A DNA stretch of 64,000 nt from Bdellovibrionaceae bacterium UBA1609 (GCA_002321895.1 DCMZ01000008.1:248001-312000), one strand, 5' to 3'; positions 1 through 8,260 are shown, counted from the first letter of the stretch. Numbers and translations: made by a program. The notes: generated from the letters alone by a model not told the origin.

Positions 1-76
1 CGGTTTCAAAACTTTTGAAGCCGTAAATCCGTTATAATACTGATAATTTTGAACGCATTGCGCTAAAATCGAAAAA

Positions 77-97
77 ATATCCACAAATTTGTCCACA
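77..97 (+). other. Pair of DnaA-box-like 9-mers
   Basis: Two 9-mers in the same orientation, ATATCCACA at 77-85 and TTGTCCACA at 89-97, each differ from the consensus DnaA box TTATCCACA at one position. They lie about 100 bp upstream of fliW in an AT-rich stretch that also has a TATAAT at 33-38. A replication or DnaA-regulatory role is only a possibility; such 9-mers can occur by chance. Confidence 0.25.
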
Positions 98-193
98 GAC
101 GTTGGTCCTGAAAAAAATTCATTTTAAACTCTATTTTATCTTGCGGTGTCTAAGAGATGTGGGGCATCCTGCTGTAAGAGTATTGGGGGGTTT

Positions 194-733
194 ATGCAGA
201 TCCAAACATCACGTTTTGGTGCTGTAACAATCAGCAACGAAGATCTAATTTTGTTTCCTGAAGGGATTCTGGGATTTAATGATTTAAGGAATTTCGTCCT
301 TCTTGAGGATCCAAGTGACGAGATCTTTGCCTGGCTACAATCTTGTGAAAATCCTGGAATTGCCTTTCCAGTTTTAGAGCCGGAATTGTTTGCCACAAAT
401 TACACCGTTAGTTTGACGAAAAGTGATTTAGAAGCTTTGAGTTTAAAGGAAGACAAGGGATACCGGTCCTTCACGATCGTAACCATCCCGCAAGACCCCA
501 CAAAGATGACCGCCAACTTAAAAGCGCCTTTGGTTATCAATGTTTCTAAAAAGCTGGGTCGACAATGTGTTTTACAAGATAACAAGTTGGCCATTTGTGA
601 GCCGATTTTTACAAACCTTCAGCAGCGTTTAGTACAAAACAAAGGAACTATTTCTCGTGAGGATTCCAGTGAGGCTGGAGTGATCATTCGTTTGCCGGCA
701 ACGCCAGAATCCGGGCCCGACAAAAGTCTTTAA
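194..733 (+). CDS. fliW: Flagellar assembly factor FliW
   Basis: FliW is a small cytoplasmic protein that binds flagellin and antagonises the translational repressor CsrA, linking flagellin synthesis to secretion. The protein opens MQIQTSRFGAV and carries the family's N-terminal block LFPEGILGF followed by the FVLLED and FAWLQS segments. An upstream in-frame ATG at 146 exists, but the ATG at 194 follows a G-rich Shine-Dalgarno stretch (TTGGGGGG) and gives the normal family N-terminus, so I place the start there (179 aa). No csrA is adjacent. A strong terminator follows directly, so it appears monocistronic. The flagellin genes it would act on begin 11 kb downstream and have long leaders. Confidence 0.9.
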   Translation: MQIQTSRFGAVTISNEDLILFPEGILGFNDLRNFVLLEDPSDEIFAWLQSCENPGIAFPVLEPELFATNYTVSLTKSDLEALSLKEDKGYRSFTIVTIPQDPTKMTANLKAPLVINVSKKLGRQCVLQDNKLAICEPIFTNLQQRLVQNKGTISREDSSEAGVIIRLPATPESGPDKSL

Positions 734-757
734 GCTTTAGTACATTTTGGATTTGAG

Positions 758-789
758 AAAGCAGCCCATAAGGCTGCTTTTTTATTTTT
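758..789 (+). terminator. Rho-independent terminator after fliW
   Basis: Nine-base stem AAAGCAGCC (758-766) pairs with GGCTGCTTT (772-780) around a 5-nt loop and runs into a T-rich tail to 789. Confidence 0.9.
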
Positions 790-807
790 CAGTTTTCACG
801 TAAACTC

Positions 808-923
808 TTTTGAAATTTTACAATTCTTTATCGAAATGCTCAGACAGCAGTTGGCTATTGCTTGCATACGCAACCTTCAAGCCAACAGAACTCGCTTTCG
901 ATAAAAATTGATACATTTCAAAA
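808..923. repeat. Long imperfect inverted repeat
   Basis: The arm at 808-836 and the arm at 896-923 are near-perfect reverse complements: TTTTGAAAT, CAATT and TTTATCGAAA blocks on the left match TTTCGATAAA, AATTG and ATTTCAAAA on the right. The ~60 nt between them contains a further stem, GTTGGC pairing with GCCAAC. It could be a MITE-like element or a structured small RNA. No ORF of note lies in it, and target-site duplications were not evident. Confidence 0.5.
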
Positions 924-961
924 ACTTCACGATAGGAACTGAGAGAATGGGTGGCTTGGTT

Positions 962-1204
962 TTGACAATGTATTTTAAAATTTAAAAAAAACAAAAAGAG
1001 CGACGCTGAAGCTGAGGCGGAGGTGGGACTTTGTTGCTAGACAATCGTCATATATTGGGTGTCGATGAACCCACCTAATGTCCAAAAACGGGAAATCAAT
1101 ATCAAGTGTGGCTCAACCTGGGCCGAATAAGTTTATGTAGCGACCACGGAAGGCGCAACAAAACATGGAAACACTAGGATGGTGGTAACCCAAGGAAAAG
1201 GGAC
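962..1204 (+). promoter_or_regulatory. Possible structured leader before 1205 gene
   Basis: A TTGACA at 962-967 sits in an AT-rich tract, without a clear -10. The following ~200 nt is gene-free and can form alternative hairpins: AGGTGGG (1021-1027) with CCCACCT (1070-1076), or TGGGT (1056-1060) with ACCCA (1069-1073), which share bases and so exclude each other. A second G/A-rich segment (1140-1204) leads into the start codon. I could not match it to a known riboswitch core (GEMM, TPP, cobalamin, SAM). Together with 734-961 this is the longest gene-free stretch at the left end. Confidence 0.35.
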
Positions 1205-1801
1205 ATGGTTATGACCAATCTATATAAGTGCATACCTAAAATTCTTTTGGCGTTAGCTACCCTCATTTCAATTCAAGTTTATGCAAAAGACGTAAATATT
1301 TTTGACGTGAGAAAAACGCTGCCTCTTTCAGAAACGGAAAAGGTTTATCAGGATTTCTACGTGAATGGTGGATCCGAGCGAGGATTAAAGCCTGGTATGC
1401 TTGTGACAGTGACTCGTCGATTGAATCCTTACGATACCTATCAAAACAAATCTCCTGGTGAGCTCAATGTAGCTGTAGGACGGTTGAAGATTATTCATGT
1501 TCAGGAGGGGGTGAGTGTGGCTCGATTGCATTCCCTTTATTCTCGGTCGAGTCGTCCGGTTTTAGAGTATGACTACTTAATGGTTGGAGATAAACTGGAT
1601 CTCAATACTCTACAAATGGATCGGGGCCGTAAAAAGAGTGTGTCGCAAGCGATTCCACAGCCGGAAGAAACCACGCCTGTGGCGGATACGGTGATGCCTG
1701 CAGAAGCGCCTGCGGACCAGAAAGAGGAGTCTAAGGAAATGTCTTCGGTTCTACGTAAGCTACCTGGCCTTGATGACCTTGTGATCGAGCAAAGGCTGTA
1801 G
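1205..1801 (+). CDS. Exported protein of unknown function
   Basis: This 198-aa protein has a cleavable signal peptide (hydrophobic run ILLALATLISI, then VYAKD). The mature domain contains GLKPGMLVTVTRR and VGRLKIIHVQEGVSVARL, a beta-rich pattern like the C-terminal SH3-type domain of FlgT-like flagellar proteins, but similarity is too weak to assign. Residues ~140-180 are a P/E/A-rich linker. The start ATG at 1205 follows a purine-rich GGAAAAGGGA; a second in-frame ATG at 1211 is possible. It is separated by 61 bp from prmA and lies behind an unusual leader. Function unknown; periplasmic or envelope location inferred. Confidence 0.6.
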   Translation: MVMTNLYKCIPKILLALATLISIQVYAKDVNIFDVRKTLPLSETEKVYQDFYVNGGSERGLKPGMLVTVTRRLNPYDTYQNKSPGELNVAVGRLKIIHVQEGVSVARLHSLYSRSSRPVLEYDYLMVGDKLDLNTLQMDRGRKKSVSQAIPQPEETTPVADTVMPAEAPADQKEESKEMSSVLRKLPGLDDLVIEQRL

Positions 1802-1862
1802 AACCCACACAGTCAGCATAAAATCCTTGTCCTAAACTCCATAGAATGGCAGGACATAATCT

Positions 1863-2756
1863 ATGTCCTACTACTATCGTGTATTGTTAAATCCAGTCCA
1901 AAGAGATCAAGAGGATCTTTTAACTTCTATGTGCTTTGAGTTTGGAGCCAGTGGTGTCTCAGAAGATTTAAAATTTCACCAAAAGGAACAGAACTACGAA
2001 CCTCAAACCATTGTGACCTCAGAGTTTGCAATGCAGGTCTACTTCGAAAAGGAAATTCCAGAACCTTTTTTTGATGAGCTGGCTGCGAACTATAGCCAAG
2101 TGGAGGCTCAGGTTTTTCGAGAACCCAATCGTGATTGGTTAGAGGAGTGGAAGAAAGGATTCAAGGCCTTTCCGTTGGTGGGGGACTATTGGATTGTGCC
2201 CAGTTGGTTGGAATCCCCCGAACAGGCGAAGTATCCTTTAAAAATTGATCCCGGTATGGCTTTTGGGACGGGAACCCATGGAACCACTCAAATTGCATCC
2301 GAGTTTGTAGCGGAACTTTTACAGGAGATGAAGTCCTCTCCATCAGTGATCGATGTAGGCACTGGAACTGGAGTTCTTGCTATTTTAGCAGAGAAGATGG
2401 GTGCAAGTTCCATAGTCGCCACTGAAATCGACCCCGATGCTCGCCGGGTAGCTAAAGAGAATGTAGATCTCAATGGTTGTTCTCAAATTGAAGTGTTGGA
2501 TGAGCAAATTGATGAGTTGGTTGAGCAAAAGGATGTGGTTATCGCCAACATCATCGATGGTATTTTAGTTCGTATTCAATCAGACCTTAAAGGGCTTTGC
2601 TTGCCCGGAGGACACTTGATCCTAACGGGAATTTTAAAAGAGAGAGAAGATTCCTTCTTAAATAAATTTGGTCTGCAGCAGGAATCTCCATTTGAAGTGA
2701 TCTCACGTAAAGAAAAGGATGAATGGGTTGGTTTTCTCGTACGGAGAAACCAATAA
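1863..2756 (+). CDS. prmA: Ribosomal protein L11 methyltransferase PrmA
   Basis: PrmA trimethylates ribosomal protein L11 using S-adenosylmethionine. The 297-aa length is typical. The SAM-binding core is clear: DPGMAFGTGTHGTT preceding motif I VIDVGTGTGVLAI, the acidic motif II end ATEIDPDA, VVIANIIDGIL as the motif IV region and GGHLILTGIL near the C-terminus. The stop codon is directly followed by the ATG of rsmE (TAA then ATG), so the two are co-transcribed and probably translationally coupled, the usual prmA-rsmE arrangement. Confidence 0.95.
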   Translation: MSYYYRVLLNPVQRDQEDLLTSMCFEFGASGVSEDLKFHQKEQNYEPQTIVTSEFAMQVYFEKEIPEPFFDELAANYSQVEAQVFREPNRDWLEEWKKGFKAFPLVGDYWIVPSWLESPEQAKYPLKIDPGMAFGTGTHGTTQIASEFVAELLQEMKSSPSVIDVGTGTGVLAILAEKMGASSIVATEIDPDARRVAKENVDLNGCSQIEVLDEQIDELVEQKDVVIANIIDGILVRIQSDLKGLCLPGGHLILTGILKEREDSFLNKFGLQQESPFEVISRKEKDEWVGFLVRRNQ

Positions 2757-3503
2757 ATGCGACGCTATTGGATTGATAAAAGTCAAATCGAATCAGAATG
2801 TGTTGAGTTCTCTGGAGACCAACTGCATCACTTGAGAGATGTATGTCGTCTGCAGGTGGGTTCTAAATTTGAAGTTTTGTTTGAGGATTCAAAAGCTCAT
2901 TTTGTGGAGATGACGGAAGTCGATAAAAAGCATGCCCGAGCAAAAATATTAGAAACTCGAGTGATTCCAGCCTTGCCGGCTCCGGCGATCAATTTGGCTA
3001 TATCTCTGCCGCGTTTTCAAAAAATGGATACCATTGTCGAGAAAGCGGTGGAGCTTGGTGTAGGGCAGATCACTCCATTTGTAAGTGATTTTAGTTTTGT
3101 GAAATCATTGAGCAAAGTCAGTCCAAATAAGAAGGAGCGGTGGTCGAAAATTGTGAAATCGGCCACTCAGCAAACGGGACGTGGCTCTTTGATGCCGGTG
3201 TCAGAGCCCGTGACCTTCGAGGTATTGTTGGCTGGCCTTAACCGAGTTGAAGGAGCAAAGTGTCTTTTTCTATACGAGGGTCAGGGCGAAATAAGCCTGA
3301 AAAAGGCTCTCGAAGGCCTTCAGCGGGAGAAGGTGGATGAAATTTGGCTGATCATCGGTAGTGAAGGTGGTTTTTCTGACCAAGAAGTGGATATGATGCG
3401 AGAGCGGAGTCATTCTCCGGTCACTCTAGGAGATCAGGTGCTGAGAGTTGAAACCGCCTGTATCGCAGCTGCCAGTATGGCGCACTATCAATTCCGAATG
3501 TAA
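2757..3503 (+). CDS. rsmE: 16S rRNA m3U1498 methyltransferase RsmE
   Basis: RsmE methylates N3 of U1498 in 16S rRNA. The 248-aa sequence shows the N-terminal PUA-like domain (QLHHLRDVCRLQVG) and the SPOUT knot: KMDTIVEKAVELGVGQITPF, IIGSEGGFSDQEV and the C-terminal LGDQVLRVETACIAA signature that forms the SAM site. The start abuts the prmA stop. It is followed by 86 bp before the RDD protein gene. Confidence 0.95.
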   Translation: MRRYWIDKSQIESECVEFSGDQLHHLRDVCRLQVGSKFEVLFEDSKAHFVEMTEVDKKHARAKILETRVIPALPAPAINLAISLPRFQKMDTIVEKAVELGVGQITPFVSDFSFVKSLSKVSPNKKERWSKIVKSATQQTGRGSLMPVSEPVTFEVLLAGLNRVEGAKCLFLYEGQGEISLKKALEGLQREKVDEIWLIIGSEGGFSDQEVDMMRERSHSPVTLGDQVLRVETACIAAASMAHYQFRM

Positions 3504-3589
3504 GCCTTATGCATACAGTGTCATGACCATTTGGGAGTGACCAGGATGGCTACAATAGCTATCCTTAGCCTTTAAGGGGGATGGAGTCC

Positions 3590-4591
3590 ATGGATACCTT
3601 AGACGATTTTGAGATGAAACCGCTTACAAAGGGGTTGGGATTTCACAAGAAATCTCAAACTTCGCACAAAAGGCAAAGAAAGGCCGAACTTGCGCAAGAT
3701 GTAATCCCTAAAAGTATTCCCAAGTCACCAGCGGAGAGTCTGTTTGAAGACAATACGATTGACCGTCCATTGGCTTATGAGGATCTGCTGAAGTCATTAG
3801 CAGACACTGAACCCACTCGATCCTTGGACAGTCTTTCTGGCGAGATTAGAAATATGGATCTGGATAGTGAATCCACGGATAGCCAAAAATCTCGGGAAGC
3901 CAGCGCAACAAGTGTTGAGATTTCAGAGCCTTTGCCGAGAAAGCCCGAGGCGAGAGCGGCCAGCATGGAATTACCAGTTGCGGATCATTTTCCCACTCCT
4001 ATGCCTTTAGATGATTTAATTAAAGATCGACAACTGCCTGTAGACGAGATTGATGACATTCCAATTCCTGGAATTCAATCGTTTCGCAAAACACCAACAG
4101 CCGTTAAGAATCCCACTGAGGATACGGGTGTAAGAAGAAGTTCTTCTAATGATCCTCAATCCCATTTGGAAAAGTCACCCATTTGCCTCAGGTCCATCGC
4201 CTTGGATGGTTTGATAGTTGTTGCGATGGCAATGATATTTCTTGTTTCGTTGTTGGCAGTGACAGGAGTGGGTATCTCTGCTGTATTTGGTGGAATAAAA
4301 ACAGACCTAGCCACTCAAGTTCCTTTGGCTGTTTTATATATCGCAGTTTATCAGATCTATGTGATTGGTACGCGGAGCTTTTACGGAAGAACTTTGGGAG
4401 AGTGGACCTTTGATCATCAATTAGGTCGGGATGAAGAGCAAATGCGCGGAGTTTATCCTGTGAAGGTGCTCTGGCGTTCTCTGCTTATTGTTGTTACGGG
4501 TATTGTTACTCTGCCTTTGCTTTCGTTTTTTAGCCGTGTGGATGTGGCCAGTTACCTTACAGGTTTACAGCTCTATCGATTGCGGGATTAG
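3590..4591 (+). CDS. RDD-family membrane protein with long cytoplasmic N-terminus
   Basis: The first ~200 residues are polar, low complexity and rich in D/E/S/P, likely disordered. The C-terminal ~140 residues form an RDD-type domain: RSIALDGLIVVAMAMIF as first membrane helix, then a second helix, the short motif GRTLGEWTF typical after helix 2, and a third segment LWRSLLIVVTGIV. RDD proteins are poorly characterised, some being ion antiporters. An ATG at 3581 touches the ribosome site AAGGGGG; the ATG at 3590 gives proper spacing and is preferred. The long acidic N-terminus is unusual for RDD proteins. It lies 4 bp before the heptose adenylyltransferase gene, suggesting one operon. Confidence 0.7.
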   Translation: MDTLDDFEMKPLTKGLGFHKKSQTSHKRQRKAELAQDVIPKSIPKSPAESLFEDNTIDRPLAYEDLLKSLADTEPTRSLDSLSGEIRNMDLDSESTDSQKSREASATSVEISEPLPRKPEARAASMELPVADHFPTPMPLDDLIKDRQLPVDEIDDIPIPGIQSFRKTPTAVKNPTEDTGVRRSSSNDPQSHLEKSPICLRSIALDGLIVVAMAMIFLVSLLAVTGVGISAVFGGIKTDLATQVPLAVLYIAVYQIYVIGTRSFYGRTLGEWTFDHQLGRDEEQMRGVYPVKVLWRSLLIVVTGIVTLPLLSFFSRVDVASYLTGLQLYRLRD

Positions 4592-4595
4592 TCCT

Positions 4596-5069
4596 ATGGG
4601 GCGGGTGATTTTAGATTGGGATCAGCTCAAGCAAACTCTAGCCCCATTGAGAGAAGGCCGACGTCTTGTCTTTACCAATGGTTGTTTTGATATATTACAT
4701 GTGGGTCATGCACGATATTTACAAGAAGCTAAGCAACAGGGAGACCTGCTTCTTGTGGCTCTAAATTCTGATTCTAGTGTTCGAGAGCTAAAGGGGAGTC
4801 AGCGACCCATAGTTCCTGAGTCGGAACGTGCAGAACTTATAGCTGCATTAGGATGTGTGGATTTTGTAACCCTCTTTTCCGAAGACACACCTCAAAAACT
4901 GATCGAGTCCTTGTTGCCAGATGTTTTGGTAAAAGGTGGGGACTGGGCAATAGAGCAGATTGTTGGCCATGAGGTCGTTTTAGGTCATGGTGGCGAAGTA
5001 AAAAGTCTGCAGTTTGTGGAAGGACGATCTACCACGAACATCGTCGATAAGATCCAATCTCAAAAATAG
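4596..5069 (+). CDS. rfaE2: D-beta-D-heptose 1-phosphate adenylyltransferase
   Basis: The ~157-aa protein corresponds to the C-terminal (HldE-C/RfaE2) domain, which makes ADP-heptose for lipopolysaccharide core. The nucleotidyltransferase signature is present: FTNGCFDILHVGHARYL (HxGH motif), SDSSVRELKG, R at PIVPESERAELI, and VKGGDW with the C-terminal GRSTTNIV. I chose the ATG at 4596, immediately after the RDD stop, because a longer reading frame would overlap that gene and adds non-homologous residues. The HldE kinase domain is not in this window, so the organism seems to use split kinase and transferase proteins. ADP-heptose may also feed the GT9 enzymes at 36-39 kb. Confidence 0.9.
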   Translation: MGRVILDWDQLKQTLAPLREGRRLVFTNGCFDILHVGHARYLQEAKQQGDLLLVALNSDSSVRELKGSQRPIVPESERAELIAALGCVDFVTLFSEDTPQKLIESLLPDVLVKGGDWAIEQIVGHEVVLGHGGEVKSLQFVEGRSTTNIVDKIQSQK

Positions 5070-5175
5070 TTATCTCGACCATCACTCCTTAAGGCGAGGA
5101 GTTTTCAATGAGTTTAAGTTATTCATCGAGCAATGGTAAAATCTAAGTATCTATTCGTTTTCCAATGGAGGGTAT

Positions 5176-5220
5176 ATGGACCAAGAGGCTGTTGAAGAAT
5201 TTTCGAGTCGGTTAAAATGA
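5176..5220 (+). CDS. 14-codon upstream ORF coupled to next gene
   Basis: The tiny ORF MDQEAVEEFSSRLK starts at an ATG preceded by a strong ribosome site (GGAGGG, 5167-5172) and ends in an ATGA overlap with the start of the next gene (ATG 5217, TGA 5218-5220). The downstream gene lacks its own ribosome site, so translation of this peptide could deliver ribosomes to it. It might be a leader peptide or a gene remnant; no homology can be judged at this length. Confidence 0.4.
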   Translation: MDQEAVEEFSSRLK

Positions 5221-5750
5221 TGGTAAGGATTCTAGCTCTTTTAATCTTTATAATTCCGAATATAGGTCTTTCTGAACAACCATCCGAAGCCGTTATAGCT
5301 CAACTTAGACAGATGCGTAGAAACTGGTCTGAGTTTCAGCAGTTTGATAGAAAAAACGTTAGGGTTCGAAATCAAGCTGGGGATAAATTTCGGGCGGGTT
5401 CAATTTCTATTGAAGAGCATAATCGAAGAGTGCTTGTAGTGTATCAAGAGATTTTACCTAAAGCTAAGTCACTAAGAGATAAGTACAAAGTGATTAAAGT
5501 TCAAGAGTACGATCCTAAAAGGCTTAGGAATATCTACTATCAATTTTTGAAAAGTTACATTGAACTCATTGAGTACTCCGTCAGGCAATGGAACGTAAAT
5601 CTTAAAGTAATTCCACATGAAACGGAAGAGGGAATAAAACTCTCAGAGGTCATGCTGAGAAGGGCTAATCAGTTGAGGAATGTCTCGAACCAAATACAGG
5701 TTAAATACAATACGAGATCACCTATGGAGCGAAGAGCCCCATCGCAATGA
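5217..5750 (+). CDS. Small exported helical protein, unknown function
   Basis: A 177-aa protein with an N-terminal signal peptide (MMVRILALLIFIIPNIGLSE). The mature part is charged and predicted mostly helical (QLRQMRRNWSEFQQF, YYQFLKSYIELIEYSVRQW) with no cysteine. I do not recognise a family. It is coupled by ATGA to the 14-codon upstream ORF and is followed 85 bp later by a lipoprotein gene on the same strand. Periplasmic location inferred. Confidence 0.55.
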   Translation: MMVRILALLIFIIPNIGLSEQPSEAVIAQLRQMRRNWSEFQQFDRKNVRVRNQAGDKFRAGSISIEEHNRRVLVVYQEILPKAKSLRDKYKVIKVQEYDPKRLRNIYYQFLKSYIELIEYSVRQWNVNLKVIPHETEEGIKLSEVMLRRANQLRNVSNQIQVKYNTRSPMERRAPSQ

Positions 5751-5835
5751 TTGATTTTGAGCTTTGTGATGCACCACAATTTTCTTGGAAACATCCAGTC
5801 TACTAGTAATAATAAAGGCAAGCAAAGGAGTGCTT

Positions 5836-6735
5836 ATGATGTTCAAGGGTGTAGTCTTGTGCCTTTTACTGACTTTATTGGGTTGTTCCGAGATCAATAG
5901 TTTTTTTGTTGGTGACAACGAGGATGCACCTACAAAAACCTGTGGGGCAAAGTCTCTGTGCGTTCCCGATCTGGATCCATTATATTCAAAACAGTACAGC
6001 CAATTAGAATCAAAAATTCCAAGTGATGTACTCGACTTTAAAGATCTGGATCATTGGTTGCCTTTGTTTCATGATTATTTGTATGTAGATGCCTCATTGA
6101 TTTACTCCTGCGATGTCATTGGTGAAGAACCATGTACACCTATCTATCGTAACCCCGTAGAAGGCCCAGATTTGAGTCAGTGTAAATTCAACTCCACGGA
6201 AAGTACTGATGATGAAGGAGTTGAGCATAGAAAAGTAATAGCCCTCAATCGTAAATGTCCGGTGGAGTTGGATTATCAGCACAAAAATAAGTTGAATGAC
6301 GGGGAGCTTGAAAAAGATTTCCAGCAGTCCTATTTTTTGAGAGTTAGGAATCAGCAGAAATGGCCAACCGGATTTACCATCCGTACTCTTCGCTCTCAAT
6401 TTAAGGGTGCCGATATTATTACTCCTGAAAAGACTTTAAGTGGAGGTCATTCCCGATTGGAGATAGCTACTTTTTTGGGAAATACGATGACCTATGAAAT
6501 GGCCTTTCAGCTCAGTTATGCAGATCCCGCTGATACAGCCACATTAACTTTAAAAACAATTTCGGTTGTTGAAGGTGGGTTATATCCTTTTGGAGGGACT
6601 TATACTATGGATTCATCTGGAGAAACCTTTTCTATAAATAGGAAAAGTGTTTCTAGGGCAGAGTATGAATCAGTACTCGGTCCCGTGGATCATTTGCAAA
6701 CTCAATTAAAAATGCAGAAGGCCCACTCGAACTAG
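5836..6735 (+). CDS. Hypothetical lipoprotein
   Basis: The protein starts MMFKGVVLCLLLTLLGCSE, a lipoprotein signal with lipobox LLGC; a ribosome site AAAGGAG lies just upstream of the ATG at 5836 (second ATG at 5839). The ~299-aa product has several cysteines in the first third (CGAKSLCVPD, SCDVIGEEPC, CKFNS) that may form disulfides, and a beta-rich C-terminal half. No family recognised. It converges with the acyltransferase gene and their stop codons overlap by 4 bp. Confidence 0.6.
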   Translation: MMFKGVVLCLLLTLLGCSEINSFFVGDNEDAPTKTCGAKSLCVPDLDPLYSKQYSQLESKIPSDVLDFKDLDHWLPLFHDYLYVDASLIYSCDVIGEEPCTPIYRNPVEGPDLSQCKFNSTESTDDEGVEHRKVIALNRKCPVELDYQHKNKLNDGELEKDFQQSYFLRVRNQQKWPTGFTIRTLRSQFKGADIITPEKTLSGGHSRLEIATFLGNTMTYEMAFQLSYADPADTATLTLKTISVVEGGLYPFGGTYTMDSSGETFSINRKSVSRAEYESVLGPVDHLQTQLKMQKAHSN

Positions 6736-7466
6736 ATGCTTTGTGGGGATTCCATCTCAGGATAAGGAAATTCTGCTGGAGGACAATTCACCTTCATTCG
6801 AGTTTCCAATTCTTGAATAAGGGCCATTCTACCGTGTCGGGCATCTTTAGCCTCTTCGTAAAAAGGTTTTTTAAAATCTTCGATACTTAGAATTTCAATA
6901 TTAACTTTCAGATTTTTAAACAGTTTCGGTAAAAGTCCCTCTTCTGGGACTTGGATATGGTGAAGGCCACCAGAGTAAGCGACAATCATCTTTCCCTCTT
7001 TGATAAGATTTAAGATGTCATAGATTCCACCTTTAACACTCATGGGTTTGCCGTTACTGTCGAGGCCATTGGCTCTTTTCATTCGTCCTTCAGGGAAAAT
7101 AGTAACTAAATAACCGGATCGAACCAGGTTCATAAACTCTTCCCAAGTTTCATCTCTTTTGCGAGAGATGGAAACCATTTTAGGGGCTATGGCATTAAAG
7201 ATTTGTCCGACTAACGGTCGATTAACGGTTTTGTCGGCAACAGGAATGACTACATCTCCCGCACACTTCCATAAAAAAGATACTGGTAAAACAGAGAAAA
7301 ATAAGGGCTCATAAAGACTCGTATGATTTAGGAAACAGATTAATTTAATCTCTTTCCAATCGGAACGACTGTAGGGAGTTAAATGACGAAGCATAGGTCT
7401 GTAAAAAACCCGCCCCACCACTTTGATGGAAAGGTACAACATAAATCTGGAGCACTGTTTAATCAT
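6732..7466 (-). CDS. PlsC-like lysophospholipid acyltransferase
   Basis: A 244-aa member of the PlsC/LPLAT acyltransferase superfamily, probably transferring an acyl chain to a lysolipid at the inner membrane. Block I reads NHTSLYEP: the catalytic His is followed after four residues by Glu rather than the usual Asp (HX4E instead of HX4D). Block III FPEGRMKR binds the phosphate. A hydrophobic N-terminus (FMLYLSIKVVGRVFY) suggests membrane attachment. No good ribosome site precedes the ATG at 7466. The substrate cannot be told from sequence; the Glu variant occurs in some family members, so it need not be inactive. Confidence 0.75.
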   Translation of the reverse strand: MIKQCSRFMLYLSIKVVGRVFYRPMLRHLTPYSRSDWKEIKLICFLNHTSLYEPLFFSVLPVSFLWKCAGDVVIPVADKTVNRPLVGQIFNAIAPKMVSISRKRDETWEEFMNLVRSGYLVTIFPEGRMKRANGLDSNGKPMSVKGGIYDILNLIKEGKMIVAYSGGLHHIQVPEEGLLPKLFKNLKVNIEILSIEDFKKPFYEEAKDARHGRMALIQELETRMKVNCPPAEFPYPEMESPQSI

Positions 7467-7687
7467 GAGTGGATTTTAATGTCCAATCCCAGTATTTACA
7501 AATTTAGAGGTTCATTTATGGTGACAATTGCAGAATTTCCCTAGTGAGAGGAGTAGAAGTGGGCTTAAATTTCACAGTAGAGTGGTTTTATTTTGAGCTG
7601 AGGACTCACTAGGATTTTATGATCTTTTTTCGAGGTGGTAGACCCTCCATATTTTTGGCACAATAAGGACAAGCAGAAGGATTTACA

Positions 7688-8260
7688 GTGGCTAGTTTAA
7701 TTCTCATGATCGGTCTTCCGTTGATAGTCTTTGCAATCATAGATGCCTACGCCCCTTTGAAAACGGCATTGATTGGGGCTGTGATCATCTCCATTATTGA
7801 ATGTCTGTTTACTTATTTTTACTTTGGTCGATTGGATTCCGTATCGTACCTGACTGTGGTTTTGGTCATTGGATTGGCCGCCTTGTCTTATAAAAAGCAA
7901 TCCCCATTATTTTTTAAGATGAAGCCGGCAATAATGAGTTTGATTTTTGGATCTATCTTGATTGGTAGTTGGCTTATTGACGAACCTTTGATGCGCACTT
8001 TTATGAATAAGTACAGCACTGTACTTGAAGATATGTTGGACGGGGAGTTGAAGGAGCGAGTGGCGTTGTTTCACTCTGAAATTGGTCAAATTTGGTTAGA
8101 GAAATTAACTATGACATCAGGAGTGGCTATTTTTCTTCATGGAATCATCTCCGCCTTTGCGGCCTACAGGCTCTCCATGGGAGCTTGGCTCGTTATTTCC
8201 GTAGCTGGTTTTTTTGTGATGTCGTTTATCGGTGTCTTTTTCGCACAGTTTTTGCTCTAG
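7688..8260 (+). CDS. yciB: YciB/IspZ-type inner membrane protein
   Basis: A 190-aa protein with five or six membrane helices matching the YciB (septation protein A, IspZ) family: the diagnostic segment FFKMKPAIMSLIFGSILIGSWL is present, followed by LMRTFM. YciB acts in envelope integrity and elongation/division in Gram-negative cells. The start is GTG at 7688 behind AGAAGGA. Its end overlaps by 4 bp the end of the convergent outer-membrane-like gene at 8257. Confidence 0.8.
   Translation: MASLILMIGLPLIVFAIIDAYAPLKTALIGAVIISIIECLFTYFYFGRLDSVSYLTVVLVIGLAALSYKKQSPLFFKMKPAIMSLIFGSILIGSWLIDEPLMRTFMNKYSTVLEDMLDGELKERVALFHSEIGQIWLEKLTMTSGVAIFLHGIISAFAAYRLSMGAWLVISVAGFFVMSFIGVFFAQFLL

Noticed and set aside
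77..97. Chromosomal replication origin
   Set aside because: Only two imperfect DnaA-like 9-mers, no dnaA/dnaN/gyrB neighbours and no further boxes noticed.
146..193. Longer fliW start with 16 extra residues (MSKRCGASCC...)
   Set aside because: No ribosome site at 146; ATG 194 follows TTGGGGGG and gives the family N-terminus.
960..1204. c-di-GMP (GEMM-I) riboswitch
   Set aside because: The 3' part GGTGGTAACCC is faintly similar, but the core GGCAAACC and GACGCAAAGCC segments are absent; left as an unassigned leader.
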